From: CAYJLA01 sp964371305
Lineage (GTDB): Bacteria > Bacillota_I > Bacilli_A > RFN20 > CAG-826
Direction of reading: 5' to 3'
Length of the DNA: 52,084 nucleotides
NCBI GenBank assembly: GCA_964371305.1
Contig: CAYJLA010000006.1
Span: forward strand, 1 to 52,084
Below the pieces are notes generated by a model that did no database searches, had not been told where the DNA came from, and saw only the letters and a list, made by a program, of their open reading frames with translations. The position numbers and the translations under genes are program-made. Positions 51,220 through 52,084 of this stretch are shown here, in pieces (the stretch's first letter is position 1; each line of letters begins with the position of its first letter).

Positions 51220-51957
51220 GTGGGAAAAGTTCATTCATTTGAAACATTTGGAAACGTCGATGGACCAGGCACTAGACTGGTCATTTTCCTTTCTGGTTGT
51301 CACTTAAGATGTAAATTTTGTCATAATCCAGATACATGGGATATTAATAGTGGAAGTGAATTTAGTGCAAAAGAAGTAGTAGATAAATTTATTAGAAATA
51401 AGGAGTTTTATGAAGATGGTGGAATTACTCTATCAGGTGGTGATCCTTTATTTCAACCTGAATTCGTTTTAGATATATTTAAACTAGCAAAAGAAAACAA
51501 TATACATACTTGTCTTGATACGTCGGGATATGGATTAAATGTAGCTTTAAACAATGAAATACTTAAATATACAGATTTAGTAATGCTAGACATCAAGCAT
51601 ACAGATAAAAATTTTCATAAAGATTATGTTAAAGGTGACTTAAATAAAGTCATTTCATTTCTAGATTTGTGTAGCAAAATGAATAAAGGCGTTTTACTTC
51701 GTTATGTACTTGTAAATGGAGTGAGTGATTCTATTGAAAATTTAGAAAGTTTGGCAGATCTAGTGTCTAAATATGACAACGTTAAAATTATTCAAATACT
51801 TCCTTACCATAAGCATGGTATTATTAAGTACGAGAAGCTTGGTATTCCAGATCCTTTAGATGGAATAGAAGCTACTAGTAAAAAAAGTGTTGAAGAAGCA
51901 AAAGATGTTATTAGGAGAAGACTTAGTATTTATGGAAAAGAAAAAAATTATATTTGA
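51220..51957 (+). CDS. pflA: Pyruvate formate-lyase activating enzyme
   Basis: 245-residue radical-SAM enzyme that installs the glycyl radical on PflB. The cluster motif is C-x3-C-x2-C in LSGCHLRCKFCHNPDTW; GGITLSGGDPLFQP is the SAM-binding GGE-like motif with Asp in place of Glu, and LDTSGYG and DIKHTD follow. The start is GTG 51220, with AAGGAG inside the end of pflB. The stop is TGA. Its end overlaps the next gene. Confidence 0.96.
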   Translation: MGKVHSFETFGNVDGPGTRLVIFLSGCHLRCKFCHNPDTWDINSGSEFSAKEVVDKFIRNKEFYEDGGITLSGGDPLFQPEFVLDIFKLAKENNIHTCLDTSGYGLNVALNNEILKYTDLVMLDIKHTDKNFHKDYVKGDLNKVISFLDLCSKMNKGVLLRYVLVNGVSDSIENLESLADLVSKYDNVKIIQILPYHKHGIIKYEKLGIPDPLDGIEATSKKSVEEAKDVIRRRLSIYGKEKNYI

Positions 51958-52084
51958 TATGGATGGAGTCTTAATTGACTCGATGGGACATTGGTATAAA
52001 GCTTATGGAGAAACTGTAAAGAAGTTTGTTCCAGAACATTTAGTAGAAGAATTTACATATGTTTCAATGTCAAAAGATAAAGCG
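51932..52084 (+). CDS. HAD-superfamily hydrolase, 3'-truncated by the window edge
   Basis: 51 codons are visible, starting at ATG 51932 inside the end of pflA (26-base overlap, different frame). The protein begins MEKKKIIFDMDGVLIDSM, the motif I of beta-phosphoglucomutase/phosphoglycolate-phosphatase-type HAD enzymes (D-x-D at residues 9 and 11), followed by the start of a helical cap. AGGAG lies 14 bases upstream, a little far. Translational coupling to pflA is likely. The specific substrate cannot be told from this fragment. Confidence 0.85.
   Translation, partial: MEKKKIIFDMDGVLIDSMGHWYKAYGETVKKFVPEHLVEEFTYVSMSKDKA

Noticed and set aside
1..52084. CRISPR arrays, insertion sequences or prophage genes
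   Set aside because: I found no regularly spaced repeats, transposase-like motifs or phage structural genes on either strand.
1..52084. UGA read as tryptophan
   Set aside because: TGA ends several genes at the position expected from homologues and conserved Trp positions use TGG.

Overview
The window is low-GC DNA from a fermentative, anaerobic Firmicute near the root of the Mollicutes. TGA is a normal stop (for example at 27828-27830, 31117-31119 and 51955-51957) and Trp is TGG, so it is not a UGA=Trp mycoplasma. Tandem RDD membrane proteins, a lengthened MsmK/UgpC-type ATPase next to a staphylococcal-type nuclease, pyruvate:ferredoxin oxidoreductase, pyruvate formate-lyase and many secreted nucleases suggest an Acholeplasma/Izemoplasma/RF39-like lineage. 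This placement is an inference from gene content. A run of 10 N at 16984-16993 shows that the sequence is a draft scaffold.

Layout. 1-819: 3' two thirds of tuf, then a terminator. 901-4191: three consecutive, translationally coupled RDD-family membrane proteins. 4268-14314: a probable operon encoding an ABC ATPase with a large internal insertion, two permeases, two paralogous solute-binding lipoproteins, two SNase-domain lipoproteins and an OB-fold lipoprotein. 14366-14887: a zinc-ribbon membrane protein and tRNA-Lys(CTT). 15059-30649: six large secreted proteins ending in the same C-terminal module plus a membrane anchor; four carry an endonuclease I (EndA/NucM-type) domain and one of these is frameshifted. 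Between them lie an Abi_2/HEPN gene with a candidate small RNA and a toxin-antitoxin-SecB-like chaperone operon. 30715-32212: a Rex-N-like small protein, then a second Abi_2/HEPN gene preceded by a compact structured RNA with its own terminator. 32371-39576: nifJ, a GT80 sialyltransferase-like lipoprotein, an AlbA_2/Schlafen-type regulator with a palindromic operator, and a sugar-phosphate transferase on the minus strand. 39656-52084: mostly housekeeping genes (HAD phosphatase, glmS, uvrA, lgt, an atypical thioredoxin reductase, a DtxR/MntR repressor, whiA, pflB, pflA, and a partial HAD gene).

How it fits together. The first half reads as an extracellular nucleic-acid utilisation locus: lipid-anchored SNases and membrane-anchored EndA nucleases could cut DNA outside the cell, OB-fold, LTD and Ig-like modules could bind substrate or position the enzymes, and the ABC importer next to the SNases could take up the products. 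Its order recalls the Mycoplasma genitalium MG185-MG189 cluster, which suggests the sugar/glycerol-phosphate annotation usually given to such transporters may be wrong here. Three toxin/defence-type modules are interleaved with the nucleases. Several regulatory and housekeeping genes appear to be transcribed as leaderless mRNAs, with the -10 box six bases before the ATG and no Shine-Dalgarno sequence.
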